64,000 nt of DNA, taken from positions 1-64,000 of the forward strand of contig CAZUAI010000007.1 of the NCBI GenBank assembly GCA_964617875.1, written 5' to 3'. The notes beneath the pieces are model-generated. The model saw nothing but the letters and a program-made list of their open reading frames with translations. It did no database searches and was not told the origin of the DNA. A program made the position numbers and the translations under genes. The stretch is from CAZMVY01 sp964617875 (lineage in GTDB: Bacteria; Planctomycetota; Phycisphaerae; UBA1845; PWPN01). This document shows, piece by piece, positions 1 through 7,651 of this stretch. Every line of letters begins with the position of its first letter. Position 1 is the stretch's first letter.

Positions 1-4
1 AACC

Positions 5-148
5 CTACGATCCGCCGCGTAAGCCTGTCGAAATATGCAACGCTGGGGTATACTTCTTCGTCGTCGCGTTGCTGTTCTTGCCGTCCAGCACGAGAACCAC
101 GTTATACCCGTCGTACACGAAACGCCAGTCCTCCGTCGGCGACGCCAT
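5..148 (-). pseudogene. Rhs/YD-repeat protein remnant
   Basis: Read on the minus strand, this stretch encodes a peptide containing DWRFVYDGYNVVLVLDGK followed by NATTKKYT, which matches the conserved core of Rhs/YD-repeat proteins. In intact members the motif is followed by a Trp-Gly-Leu-Asp-Leu stretch. Here that stretch is replaced by PALHISTG and a stop codon follows at once. Upstream of the match the sequence runs directly into a non-coding palindromic repeat, so neither the long YD-repeat region nor a variable C-terminal toxin is present. I read it as a decayed Rhs fragment. The ATG-like codon at 146-148 is only where the recognisable sequence begins, not a claimed start. Confidence 0.6.
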
Positions 149-152
149 GCAC

Positions 153-193
153 CCCTCTCCCATTCCAGGGAGAGGGCCGGGGTGAGGGTGACC
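153..193. repeat. CTCTCCC palindromic repeat, copy 1
   Basis: The element has CCCTCTCCC and GGGAGAGGG arms around a short centre, followed by a conserved tail GGGGTGAGGGTGACC. A second copy lies at 310-349 with the same arms and tail and a different centre. Widespread intergenic repeats of this form occur in many GC-rich genomes. Function is unknown. Confidence 0.75.
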
Positions 194-260
194 GATTTCA
201 ACCGCGGGCCGGCGAAGCGGATCGACCCTCCCCATCCCCTCCCTGTCTCAGGAGAGGTAG

Positions 261-298
261 GGTGGGCGGTTCCGCGGTACTCCGCGGGTTCGCCCACC
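261..298. repeat. Nested hairpin repeat (family member A)
   Basis: A perfect nested inverted repeat: outer arms GGTGGGCG and CGCCCACC, then GTT on each side, then CCGCGG-tact-CCGCGG in the centre. Related elements with the same GGGCGGT...TACTCC...CGCCC layout occur at 53717-53763 and 62520-62571, both just after a stop codon. I treat the three as one interspersed family. Confidence 0.6.
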
Positions 299-309
299 AG
301 CTTGTGGCC

Positions 310-349
310 CCCTCTCCCTCGCAGGGAGAGGGTCGGGGTGAGGGTGACC
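310..349. repeat. CTCTCCC palindromic repeat, copy 2
   Basis: Second copy of the element at 153-193: the same CCCTCTCCC/GGGAGAGGG arms and GGGGTGAGGGTGACC tail, with centre TCGCA in place of ATTCCA. The two copies lie in direct orientation about 157 bp apart and flank the nested hairpin at 261-298. Confidence 0.75.
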
Positions 350-648
350 AATACTCGCAGTCTCTCCCCGGGAAAAGGACGGGACGAGGGTGTCCATCCG
401 GCTGCATGGCCGTTCCTGCACGCAGGCAGGGGGTCAGGAACTCTTCTTGCCCTGGGCTGAGCCCGTCAGGGCGTCCGCTCCCCGCGAACACGGTGTTCCG
501 CCTGTCCGGCAACGGTTCCTGGCCTCTTTCGCCCATACGGCCATGCACCCCGACGTGGGGCAACGCTTGACACCCCCCCCACGCCATGCCGATCATCAAC
601 GACCCGGGTCTGACCCGCGAACATTACCGCGTTGACAGGAGGCATCGA

Positions 649-1938
649 ATGCCGCGAACAACCAGCCGTCGTGATTTCCTGAAGCAAACCACCGCCGTCG
701 GCGCCGGATTCTGGATCGCCGGCCGCGCGGCCGCACAGGAGGGCCGCCGCACGGACAAGCTCCGCATCGCCGTCATCGGCGTCGGGAACCAGGGCGGATG
801 GAACCTCAACCATGTGGCGAACGAAGAGATCGTCGCCCTGTGCGACGTCGATGAGAACATCGCCGCCGAGCCCCGCAAGCGATTCCCCAAGGCCGCGTTC
901 TACACGGACCTCCGGCGGGTCTTCGACAACAAGGACGTCGATGCCGTCGTCATCGCCACCCCCGACCACATGCACGCCCCCGCGACCATGCTCGCCCTGA
1001 AGGCCGGAAAGCACGTCTACTGCGAAAAACCGCTCACGCGCACCGTCTTCGAGGCCCGGCAGGTCGCGGAAACCGCCGCCAGGACGAAGCTCGTCACGCA
1101 GATGGGCACGCAGATCCACTCCGGCGCGAACTACCGCCGTGTCGTCGAACTGGTCCAGTCCGGGGCCATCGGCGAGGTCCGTGAGGTCCACGTGTGGGTC
1201 GGCCGCGGTTCCTGGGTCGGCGGCAACCGGCCGACCGACACCCCACCCGTGCCGGAGGGCCTCCACTGGGACCTCTGGCTGGGCGTGGCGGCGAAGCGCC
1301 CGTACCACCCTGCCTATGTGCCGCAGAAGTGGCGGGGCTGGTGGGACTTCGGAGGCGGCTCGCTCGGCGACATGGGCTGCCACTTCATGGACCTCCCCCA
1401 CTGGGCGCTGGACCTGCGGCACCCGGTCACCATCGAAGCCGAGGGGCCGGCCGTGCATCCCGAAAGCGCGCCCGAGTGGCTGATCGTGCGCTACGAGTAC
1501 CCCGCCCGCGGCAACAAACCTCCCGTGAAGCTCACATGGTACGACGGCGACAAACGCCCGCCGCAGTTCAAGGAAGGCAAGGCCCCGCCGTGGGGCGAAG
1601 GCGTCCTCTTCGTCGGAAAGAAGTGCTCGCTGATCGCCGACTACGATCAGCACCTTATCCTCCTCGGGCCCGACGCGAAGGACTTCAAGCGGCCTGACCC
1701 CTTCATCCCCGATTCGATCGGCCACCACCGCGAGTGGATCGAGGCCTGCAAGAACGGCGGGAAGACCACCTGCAACTTTGACTACTCCGGCGCGGTGGCA
1801 GAGGCCGTGCTGCTCGGCAACGTGGCCTACCGCACGGGCAAGAAGATCGAGTGGGACGGCGCCCACTGCCGCGCCACCAACGCCCCCGAAGCAGCGAAGT
1901 TCATCAAGCCCGAATACCACAACGGGTGGACGCTGTAG
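649..1938 (+). CDS. Gfo/Idh/MocA oxidoreductase, Tat-exported
   Basis: A 429-aa NAD(P)-dependent sugar or cyclitol dehydrogenase-like protein. The N-terminus has a twin-arginine signal (TTSRRDFLKQ followed by a hydrophobic, Ala/Gly-rich stretch ending AAAQ), so it is probably exported folded through Tat. A Rossmann segment follows (RIAVIGVGNQGGWNL) and the family EKP motif appears in KHVYCEKPLTR near residue 120, the Lys being the usual catalytic residue. The C-terminal half matches the alpha/beta Gfo/Idh/MocA domain. I chose ATG 649 rather than the in-frame ATG at 586 because AGGAGG lies 6 nt upstream and the Tat motif then sits at the very N-terminus. Such exported paralogues are abundant in planctomycetes. 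The substrate cannot be told from sequence. Confidence 0.9.
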   Translation: MPRTTSRRDFLKQTTAVGAGFWIAGRAAAQEGRRTDKLRIAVIGVGNQGGWNLNHVANEEIVALCDVDENIAAEPRKRFPKAAFYTDLRRVFDNKDVDAVVIATPDHMHAPATMLALKAGKHVYCEKPLTRTVFEARQVAETAARTKLVTQMGTQIHSGANYRRVVELVQSGAIGEVREVHVWVGRGSWVGGNRPTDTPPVPEGLHWDLWLGVAAKRPYHPAYVPQKWRGWWDFGGGSLGDMGCHFMDLPHWALDLRHPVTIEAEGPAVHPESAPEWLIVRYEYPARGNKPPVKLTWYDGDKRPPQFKEGKAPPWGEGVLFVGKKCSLIADYDQHLILLGPDAKDFKRPDPFIPDSIGHHREWIEACKNGGKTTCNFDYSGAVAEAVLLGNVAYRTGKKIEWDGAHCRATNAPEAAKFIKPEYHNGWTL

Positions 1939-2017
1939 GCGAAAAACCAGTACCGTCCGGAGCGGTGCGATGGCGCAGTCTGTGGCGAAGGCTTGCAGCC
2001 TGCGGCCGGGAAGAGCG

Positions 2018-2104
2018 TCAGCAGAGCGCCGCGTACGTGAAGAGCGTCAGGACGACGATCTTGACCTTGCGGGCGAAGAATTCGTATAGGAGCGCTTGCA
2101 GCAT
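2018..2104 (-). CDS. Candidate 28-aa membrane peptide
   Basis: A very short frame on the minus strand beginning MLQALLYEFFARK and continuing with a hydrophobic stretch rich in Ile, Val, Leu and Phe, then ending at TGA. The basic RKVK segment before the hydrophobic stretch would favour a cytoplasmic N-terminus. The reason for taking it seriously is translational: GGAGG sits 5 nt upstream of the ATG, one of the best ribosome-binding sites in the window. No family is recognised. It could be a small membrane protein, a leader peptide or chance; conservation would decide. Confidence 0.45.
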   Translation of the reverse strand: MLQALLYEFFARKVKIVVLTLFTYAALC

Positions 2105-2258
2105 GGCTTCCTCCCGCCTCCGTGGGCAGGATCGAGTTCTACGTATTCCCCGCGAAGCAACCGGCCGACCGGACCGCAGGAAGGGTCAACGGCCCTATCG
2201 GACCACGCTATCCCTTTGCAGCACAATGGGTTACGAACAAAGACAACGACGGGCAAGA

Positions 2259-2282
2259 CGCACAATCTGTATCGATTGTGCG
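2259..2282. repeat. 8-bp inverted repeat (CGCACAAT/ATTGTGCG)
   Basis: CGCACAAT, an 8-nt spacer (CTGTATCG), then ATTGTGCG, a perfect dyad 240 bp upstream of the glycyl-tRNA synthetase start. It could be an operator or a stem-loop in the leader. The half-sites are oriented opposite to the Rex consensus, so I do not call it a Rex box. Confidence 0.4.
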
Positions 2283-2523
2283 GGCTGTTGAGAAAGGCAT
2301 ACGCGCGGACGCCGTCAGCCGCCGGGGCCGCTTTCGCAAGTCCTTGCACGACCGAAACCTGCCCGTATGATGAATAGCTTCAACGCACCTGCTCCAGGCG
2401 GAGAACGAGGGTGGAGGACGCAAGGCGGTTGACCGAAGGAAGCGTGGAGGCGCGGATGGGATGCCGTATCCCCGTCCGCCGTCGATGGTCGGATAAGCGG
2501 ACCTGCGGGTCCACGGACGAGAC

Positions 2524-4094
2524 ATGAGCACGAACACAAACGACGTAATGGATCGCATCGTCGCCCTCTGCAAGCGGCGCGGCTTCATCTTTCAGAGCAG
2601 CGAGATCTACGGCGGGATCAACGGGTTCTGGGACTACGGCCCGCTCGGCGTGGAACTGAAGCGGAATATCAAGGACGCCTGGTGGACCGATATGGTCCGC
2701 GCCCGCGAGGACATGGTCGGCCTCGACTGCTCGATCATCATGCACCCGCAGGTGTGGAAGGTCAGCGGGCATTNNNNNNNNNNNNNNNNNNNNNNNNNNN
2801 NNNNNNNNNNNNNNNNNNNNNNNNNNNNNNNNNNNNNNNNNNNNNNNNNNNNNNNNNNNNNNNNNNNNNNNNNGGCCTCGACTGCTCGATCATCATGCAC
2901 CCGCAGGTGTGGAAGGTCAGCGGGCATTTCGACCTGTTCAGCGACATGATGGTGGACTGCCGGGCGTGCAAGGCGCGGTTCCGGGCGGACCAGATCAAGG
3001 ACATGCAGTGCCCGCAGAAGCCCAGCAAGCACCCCGGTGAGCACGACAAGTGCGACCTGACCGACCCGCGTCCGTTCAACCTGATGTTCGAGACGTTCAT
3101 CGGCGCGCTGATTGATGAGGAGAACAAGGCGTTTCTCCGCCCCGAGACGGCGCAAGGCATCTTCGTGAACTTCAAGAACGTCTGCGACAGCACCCGCATC
3201 AAGGTCCCGTTCGGCATCGCCCAGATCGGCAAGAGCTTCCGCAACGAGATCACACCGCGGAACTTCACCTTCCGCTCGCGCGAATTCGAGCAGATGGAGA
3301 TCGAGTTCTTCTGCCACCCGAGCGAGTCGCAGCAGTGGTATCAGTACTGGCGCGACCTGCGGTACAAGTGGTACGTGAGCCTCGGCCTGCGGAGCGAGAA
3401 GCTCCGCCTCCGCGAGCACGACAAGGACGAACTGTCGCACTACAGTTGCGGAACCTCCGACATTGAATACGCCTTCCCCTTCCTCGCCGCCGGCGATTTC
3501 GGCGAGCTGGAGGGCGTGGCCCATCGCGGCGATTTCGACCTCCGAAGCCACATGGAGGGAAAGCTCGTCAACCGCGACGGCAAGCTCGTCGTCGATACCG
3601 ACGCCGACGGCAAGCCGAAGTACAAGGGCAGCGGCAAGGACCTCAGCTACTTCGACGACGAACGGAAGGAGCGGTTCATCCCGCACGTGATCGAGCCGTC
3701 GGCCGGAGCCGACCGGGCTACGCTCGCGTTTCTCTGCGAGGCGTACACCGTCGATCCAAACCGCCCCAGCCCCGAGCTGATGAAGTTCCACCCGCGCCTC
3801 GCACCGATCAAGGCGGCCGTCTTCCCGCTGGTCAACAAGGACGGCCTGCCCGAGATCGCCCGTCCGATCTACGAGGACATCCGGAAGAACTACCCCGCCC
3901 AGTTCGACGCCAAGGCGTCGATCGGCAAGCGATACGCCCGCATGGACGAGGCCGGCACCCCGTTCTGCTTCACGATCGACGGCCAGACCAAGGAAGACAA
4001 CACGGTCACCGTCCGCGACCGAGACACCGGCAGCCAGATCCGCATCGACAAGTCGCGCTGCCTGGAGTACCTGCGCGAACACCTGGCCCCGTGA
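2524..4094 (+). CDS. glyQS: Glycyl-tRNA synthetase, interrupted by an assembly gap
   Basis: A class II alpha2-type glycyl-tRNA synthetase, which charges tRNA-Gly in the cytoplasm. Motif 2 is visible in QIGKSFRNEITPRN and FRSREFEQMEIEFF, motif 3 in EPSAGADRATLAFL, and the C-terminal anticodon-binding domain runs from about LAPIKAAVFPLV to the end. A CxxC-containing insert (CRACKARF) follows the first block. The gene appears broken: 100 Ns at 2774-2873 and a repeat of the preceding 55 bp at 2874-2928 add 155 bp and shift the frame. Removing them restores one frame of 1416 nt, 471 aa, a normal length for the family. The break is therefore an assembly artefact rather than a mutation. Confidence 0.93.
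2719..2928. other. Scaffold gap with exact 55-bp flanking duplication
   Basis: The 55 bases at 2719-2773 are repeated identically at 2874-2928, immediately on the other side of exactly 100 Ns. A 55-bp overlap equals a common short-read assembler k-mer size, and 100 is a conventional filler length. The two contigs most likely overlap directly, and the true sequence joins 2773 to 2929. Confidence 0.95.
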
Positions 4095-4411
4095 GATACC
4101 ACCCGGCGAGCGTCTTCTTCCGCAGGGCCTGGGCCGGCGGCGGCGCCGAACCATACAAATCACGATCCTTGCAGAACGGAACGCGTCCCACAGGAATACA
4201 AGGACGTGGCAAGGGCGACCACGATCGTCGGCCCCATGCCGCCAGCCGCATTCTCCGGGCTCGCACACGGATCGATGTCCCTGTGTTGCCGGCAACGTCC
4301 TTCCCGTAATGAGCGGCATCCTGCATGGCTGTCCGGATCGGGGTATACTCGTGCGACCGCCGCCGGCGATCGGCGATCGATCTCCGCGGCGGATGAATGG
4401 AGGCCATCATC
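4095..4411. other. Intergenic, no feature seen
   Basis: About 317 bp between glycyl-tRNA synthetase and the NHL lipoprotein. I see no convincing gene or terminator. A ribosome-binding site GGAGG at 4399-4403 serves the GTG start at 4412. Confidence 0.5.
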
Positions 4412-5467
4412 GTGGTCTTTCACTTGCCTCGAACAAGAGCGGTGGGGCTGTGCCCTGTCGTCGTGTTGTCTCTCCTGGGCTCGTGCTCCCCACCGAAGAC
4501 TGCACGCACAGGCGCCCAATCCGTGAACCTTCAAAACCCCGACCCCGTCTACCCCAAGACCAACATGGCCGTCGGTTACCGCGTCGATGAATCCTGGCCA
4601 GCAAGGCCCCTGCCCGCCGCGTGGGGCGGTGTCTCGGCCGTTGCCGTTGATTCGTTGGACCAGGTCTGGATCTTCAATCGCGGGGAGATACCGGTTCAGG
4701 CGTTCTCCAGAGACGGCAAGCGGATCGCCGCGTGGGGCCAGGGGCTCTTCAGCGGTCCACACGGCCTTCGCCTCGATCGCGACGGCAACCTCTGGGTAAC
4801 CGACGTTCAACTGCATGTCGTTCAGAGGTTCACGCCCAAGGGGGAACTCCTGCTGACCCTGGGCACGCGGGGCGAACCCGGCGAGGATGAGCGGCATTTC
4901 AACCGGCCAACGGACGTAGCCCCCGCGCCGGACGGCGGCATCGTGATCACCGACGGATACGTCAACAACCGTCTGGTGCATTTCGACGCCGCGGGCCGTT
5001 TCGTCAAGAGCCAGGGGCGACTGGGCAGCCGGCCCGGCGAGTTCAGCCTGCCACATGCAGCCGTCTTTGACTCGCGTGGACGTCTTTACGTCTGCGATCG
5101 GAACAACGCGCGCATCCAGGTGTTCGAGCGCGACGGCACCTTCCTGGCCGAGTGGCGAAACCTCGTCATCCCCTGGGGAATCTGCGTCACCCGCAGGGAC
5201 GAGATCCTGGTCTGCGGCACGTCGCCCGCTCGCTGGGGCCAGGAGCGAATCCTTGGCTCGCCCCCCAGCGATCAGTTAGTGATGAAGTTTACGGCCGACG
5301 GCCACATGCAGGAGTTGTGGGCTTTCCCCCTCGGCCGCGAGGGCAAGGAACGCCCCGGCGAACTCAACTGGCTCCATGGGATCGCCGTCGATTCTCATGA
5401 CGATCTGTATCTGGGCGATATCAAAGGCTGCCGCGTGCAGAGATTCCTCCGGCTGGCGACCCCATAG
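4412..5467 (+). CDS. NHL-repeat beta-propeller lipoprotein
   Basis: A 351-aa secreted protein. The N-terminus is a signal peptide ending in the lipobox LLGSC, so it should be lipid-anchored after cleavage before the Cys. The rest consists of NHL-type beta-propeller blades with recurring patterns such as GPHGLRLDRDGNLWVTD, RPTDVAPAPDGGIVITDG, LPHAAVFDSRGRLYVCDR and WLHGIAVDSHDDLYLGD. Six-bladed propellers of this kind mostly bind ligands or proteins, and some hydrolyse small substrates; no catalytic set can be assigned here. I prefer GTG 4412, which has GGAGG 8 nt upstream, over the in-frame ATG at 4397, which has none. It is convergent with the hydrolase that follows. Confidence 0.8.
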   Translation: MVFHLPRTRAVGLCPVVVLSLLGSCSPPKTARTGAQSVNLQNPDPVYPKTNMAVGYRVDESWPARPLPAAWGGVSAVAVDSLDQVWIFNRGEIPVQAFSRDGKRIAAWGQGLFSGPHGLRLDRDGNLWVTDVQLHVVQRFTPKGELLLTLGTRGEPGEDERHFNRPTDVAPAPDGGIVITDGYVNNRLVHFDAAGRFVKSQGRLGSRPGEFSLPHAAVFDSRGRLYVCDRNNARIQVFERDGTFLAEWRNLVIPWGICVTRRDEILVCGTSPARWGQERILGSPPSDQLVMKFTADGHMQELWAFPLGREGKERPGELNWLHGIAVDSHDDLYLGDIKGCRVQRFLRLATP

Positions 5468-5515
5468 ACCCCCTCGGGGATGATCGGCGCAGGCTCGATC
5501 CCGGACTCGGTCGCT

Positions 5516-6496
5516 TCACTTCGACTCGACGGAGACGGGTATCGGTGCCGCCGTATCCGTCAGCCAGGCGTACGCCGACGCATCGCCCTGCAGCGCCGCC
5601 CGGAAAAACGCCGTCAGGAGTCCCGCTGTCAGCCGCCGCATCCCCGCGCGGTCCGCGCCGCTCGCGCACACCAGCGACGCCGCCGCTGCGCAGCCCTCAT
5701 CCAGCATGTCCCCGTGGCCCTGATTGACCGCCACCACGTGCCACGCCGGCGATGGCACGGCCCCATAGAACTGTACGTGATTGTCGCCCTCGGGCGCGCA
5801 GGACCCGCCCAGCCCGGAGCCGATGACCAGTGACGGCGCCGCGTACGAAAACGGCCCCTGCACAACCCGCGGCTGATACGATGTCGGCCCCCCGGTCCCA
5901 TCCACCGGGTCGATGCCCGCGATCGCCTTCGCCCGGCCCGGGTCGCCGCTCAGCAGAAGCCACGCCACCTTGCCCCCGCGAGAATGCCCCACCAGCCCCA
6001 GCAGGTCGGTCCGCACCTGCACGCCGACGACGTCGGCCAGGCTGACATGAACCCATTCCAGCACCGCCGCCGCGTCCGCCGCCTCCTCCGCCGCCGTCGG
6101 ATTGCCCAGCAACGCACACAGCCCCGGCTCGTACATCTGCGGCGCCACGACGACGAAGCCCTGGCTCGCCAGATGCTGCATCAGCTCTCCGTAGCACTCG
6201 TTGCGGATCATGAAACCGTGTTGAAGCACAACCACGGCATAGCTGCCAGGCGATTCGGGCGTATAGACCAGCAGTGGTTTCGGCGTTCCGAATTGGCACC
6301 GCGTCAGCCGGATCGTGCGAACGCTCAACTCGCCGGCGTCGTACGGATTTCCCTTTCCACAGTACGGCGCGGCCGCTTCCGCTTGGGAACCTGCGGTCTC
6401 ATTCGTGGGCCCAACGGAACACGGACCCTGGTCAACACAACCCGCACTCCCCATCACCACCCCGGCCACGATGACGAACGCGAGTACAAGTCTCAT
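5516..6496 (-). CDS. Chlorophyllase-like alpha/beta-hydrolase lipoprotein
   Basis: A 326-aa serine hydrolase. A signal peptide with lipobox GSAGC at the N-terminus predicts a lipoprotein. The fold signature includes an oxyanion-region motif VVVLQHGF and the nucleophile elbow GLVGHSRGGKVA, the GHSRGG form typical of chlorophyllase and related alpha/beta-hydrolases. The catalytic Asp is probably in GIDPVDG and the His in NQGHGDMLDEG. Eight cysteines suggest disulfides outside the cytoplasm. I chose ATG 6496 because GGGGAGG lies 6 nt upstream and a clean signal peptide follows. An upstream in-frame ATG (6583) would add a second hydrophobic stretch. The natural ester substrate is unknown. Confidence 0.8.
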   Translation of the reverse strand: MRLVLAFVIVAGVVMGSAGCVDQGPCSVGPTNETAGSQAEAAAPYCGKGNPYDAGELSVRTIRLTRCQFGTPKPLLVYTPESPGSYAVVVLQHGFMIRNECYGELMQHLASQGFVVVAPQMYEPGLCALLGNPTAAEEAADAAAVLEWVHVSLADVVGVQVRTDLLGLVGHSRGGKVAWLLLSGDPGRAKAIAGIDPVDGTGGPTSYQPRVVQGPFSYAAPSLVIGSGLGGSCAPEGDNHVQFYGAVPSPAWHVVAVNQGHGDMLDEGCAAAASLVCASGADRAGMRRLTAGLLTAFFRAALQGDASAYAWLTDTAAPIPVSVESK

Positions 6497-6753
6497 CCCT
6501 GCCTCCCCGGCCGAGAATGTCGGCACGGCAACGAATCCTAGTCCTGCCACAACCAACGGGCACCAACGACGAAAACCCGTCATGCGATCGTGCATCTGGA
6601 ACGCACCGTACCCCTGCGTCGCCGATCCCACAAAAACCCAAATTCGGCCCGCTGGGGTACATACCGTATTCTCATGACGCCCCGCCGGAAAACGCGCAAG
6701 AATTGCCCAAAACTGCGTGAATATGTCTTCTCGCCAAGCAGATCTCGCGGGTC

Positions 6754-6781
6754 TTGACGCGCAACACACAATAGGTAGTAT
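6754..6781 (+). promoter_or_regulatory. Candidate upstream promoter of mraZ
   Basis: TTGACG (6754-6759), 16-nt spacer, TAGTAT (6776-6781): a plausible sigma-70-type promoter reading towards mraZ, with a leader of about 185 nt. It is weaker than the promoter at 6853-6881. Confidence 0.35.
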
Positions 6782-6852
6782 ACGAAACGTAACGCTTGCG
6801 CAAGACGGCAACGATGCCGCAAGAAAATTGCATGGAGGTGCGCATTTTTCTC

Positions 6853-6881
6853 TTGCATAGCGTGGGAGAAAGTGGTATATA
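6853..6881 (+). promoter_or_regulatory. mraZ promoter
   Basis: TTGCAT (6853-6858), a 17-nt spacer, TATATA (6876-6881): the best promoter of the dcw cluster. The spacer itself carries the MraZ-like repeats, so a protein bound there would block RNA polymerase directly. Confidence 0.65.
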
Positions 6882-6887
6882 AGGGAA
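6863..6887 (+). promoter_or_regulatory. MraZ-like box array
   Basis: TGGGA at 6863, TGGTA at 6873 and GGGAA at 6883 repeat every 10 bp inside and just after the promoter. MraZ in E. coli binds TGGGN direct repeats separated by 5 nt upstream of mraZ, so this array fits autoregulation of the cluster. The second and third repeats are imperfect. Confidence 0.6.
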
Positions 6888-6892
6888 GGGCG

Positions 6893-6928
6893 TCCCACTC
6901 AGTGGGATGAGACGGCAGCGGAGCCGTC
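6893..6928 (+). promoter_or_regulatory. Two leader stem-loops upstream of mraZ
   Basis: TCCCACT-C-AGTGGGA (6893-6907) is a perfect 7-bp dyad, and GACGGC-agcgga-GCCGTC (6911-6928) a perfect 6-bp stem with a 6-nt loop. Both lie in the predicted 5' untranslated region. The first also contains TGGGA and so may be an extra MraZ contact site. Confidence 0.5.
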
Positions 6929-6972
6929 GCCGAGGCAACGGAGCCCCCGAAGGGCCACGGTAGCTCGGATTC

Positions 6973-7452
6973 ATGCTCTTCACCGGCAAGTATGACCTCA
7001 CGCTGGATGAGAAAAAGAGACTTTCGATTCCCGCGGCCATACGCAGCAGCATGGACCCCGAAACGGACGGCACCGGGTTCTACATCACCGTGGGCCATCC
7101 GCCAGGGACACTGGCGTTGTTCGGCAACCGGTATTTTCGGCGATACGCCGAGCGTTTGGCCAGCGAAATGGTGCCCGGCGAGGAACGGCTGACGTTTGAG
7201 CAGGTGTTCTACTCGCAATGCGCGGAACTCGACATCGACAAGCAGGGCCGTGTGATCCTGCCGGAGCACCTGGTGGACGCGGTGAATCTGGGTCGCTCGG
7301 TCTGTCTAACGGGCTCGCGCGACCGGCTGGTTTTATGGAACAAGGAACAGTACGAGGCATTTGTCGCGCAACATCGCAACCGCATGATGGAGCTGCAGAC
7401 GAAGGCGTGGCAGGGCCTCAGTCGGATTCGAGACGGTGAGCGAACGGGCTGA
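6973..7452 (+). CDS. mraZ: Transcriptional regulator MraZ
   Basis: A 159-aa MraZ protein, the conserved first gene of dcw clusters. Two SpoVT/AbrB-like swapped-hairpin repeats are visible: the first in FTGKYDLTLDEKKRLSIP, the second in AELDIDKQGRVILP. Family members form a ring that binds repeats in their own promoter and represses the cluster; matching repeats lie at 6863-6887. No good Shine-Dalgarno precedes the ATG (GGTAGCTCGGATTC), so translation may depend on leader structure. The C-terminus ends within a stem-loop that includes the stop codon. Confidence 0.93.
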   Translation: MLFTGKYDLTLDEKKRLSIPAAIRSSMDPETDGTGFYITVGHPPGTLALFGNRYFRRYAERLASEMVPGEERLTFEQVFYSQCAELDIDKQGRVILPEHLVDAVNLGRSVCLTGSRDRLVLWNKEQYEAFVAQHRNRMMELQTKAWQGLSRIRDGERTG

Positions 7453-7651
7453 CGGAGCGGCCCGTTGGGTAGTGACGCAGCGGGGGCCGTAGGAGACGGC
7501 CGTCGAGCGAGGCGGAGGCAGGTTGTGGCGCTCCGAACGGCGCGGTCCGGAGCGACCACAACCTGACGAAGACGAAAGGGCGAAAGCCCATCCGAGGTTT
7601 GCGGTCCAAGGGCTTTTGGCACTCAGACGCCGGAGCGAATGGAGTCGCTCC
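7443..7651 (+). ncRNA. Array of five stem-loops, candidate structured RNA
   Basis: Five consecutive stem-loops follow mraZ: AACGGGC/GCCCGTT (7443-7466, spanning the mraZ stop), GGCCGT-aggag-ACGGCC (7485-7501), a long bipartite stem AGGTTGTGG...CCACAACCT with inner GCTCCG/CGGAGC (7520-7564), GGGC-GAAA-GCCC with a GNRA tetraloop (7578-7589), and GGAGCGA-atggag-TCGCTCC (7632-7651). AAAGCCC (7583-7589) can alternatively pair with GGGCTTT (7610-7616), giving mutually exclusive folds. It does not match RNase P RNA, tmRNA or SRP RNA signatures that I know. It is probably an intra-operon regulatory or processing element. Whether it is an independent RNA is unknown. Confidence 0.4.

Larger units (their letters stand above)
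1..648. other. Repeat-rich region without intact gene
   Basis: Apart from the Rhs remnant I see no convincing gene here. The stretch carries two copies of a CCCTCTCCC...GGGAGAGGG palindromic repeat and one nested hairpin element, each listed separately. All reading frames across 150-585 are low-complexity translations of these repeats. Part of 560-648 probably holds the promoter and leader of the oxidoreductase that starts at 649, but I cannot point to a convincing -35/-10 pair. Confidence 0.6.
1939..2523. other. Intergenic region, mostly featureless
   Basis: 585 bp between the oxidoreductase and glycyl-tRNA synthetase. It contains a candidate 28-aa membrane peptide on the minus strand (2018-2104) and an 8-bp inverted repeat (2259-2282). 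I found no T-box leader or clear terminator ahead of the synthetase gene. The remaining open frames have no protein-like composition. Confidence 0.5.
6497..6972. other. Regulatory region upstream of mraZ
   Basis: 476 bp between the divergent hydrolase and mraZ. It holds two candidate plus-strand promoters, MraZ-like boxes and two leader stem-loops, listed separately. A 10-bp palindrome CTTGCGCAAG lies at 6795-6804. An AGTATA at 6777-6782 reads as a TATACT -10 on the minus strand and may serve the hydrolase. No gene is seen. Confidence 0.55.

Noticed and set aside
2259..2282. Rex operator upstream of glycyl-tRNA synthetase
   Set aside because: The half-sites are inverted relative to TTGTGA-N6-TCACAA, and the gene is not redox-related.
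2524..4094. A genuine frameshift or split glycyl-tRNA synthetase
   Set aside because: The break coincides with Ns and an exact 55-bp duplicate. Collapsing them restores the frame without any other change.
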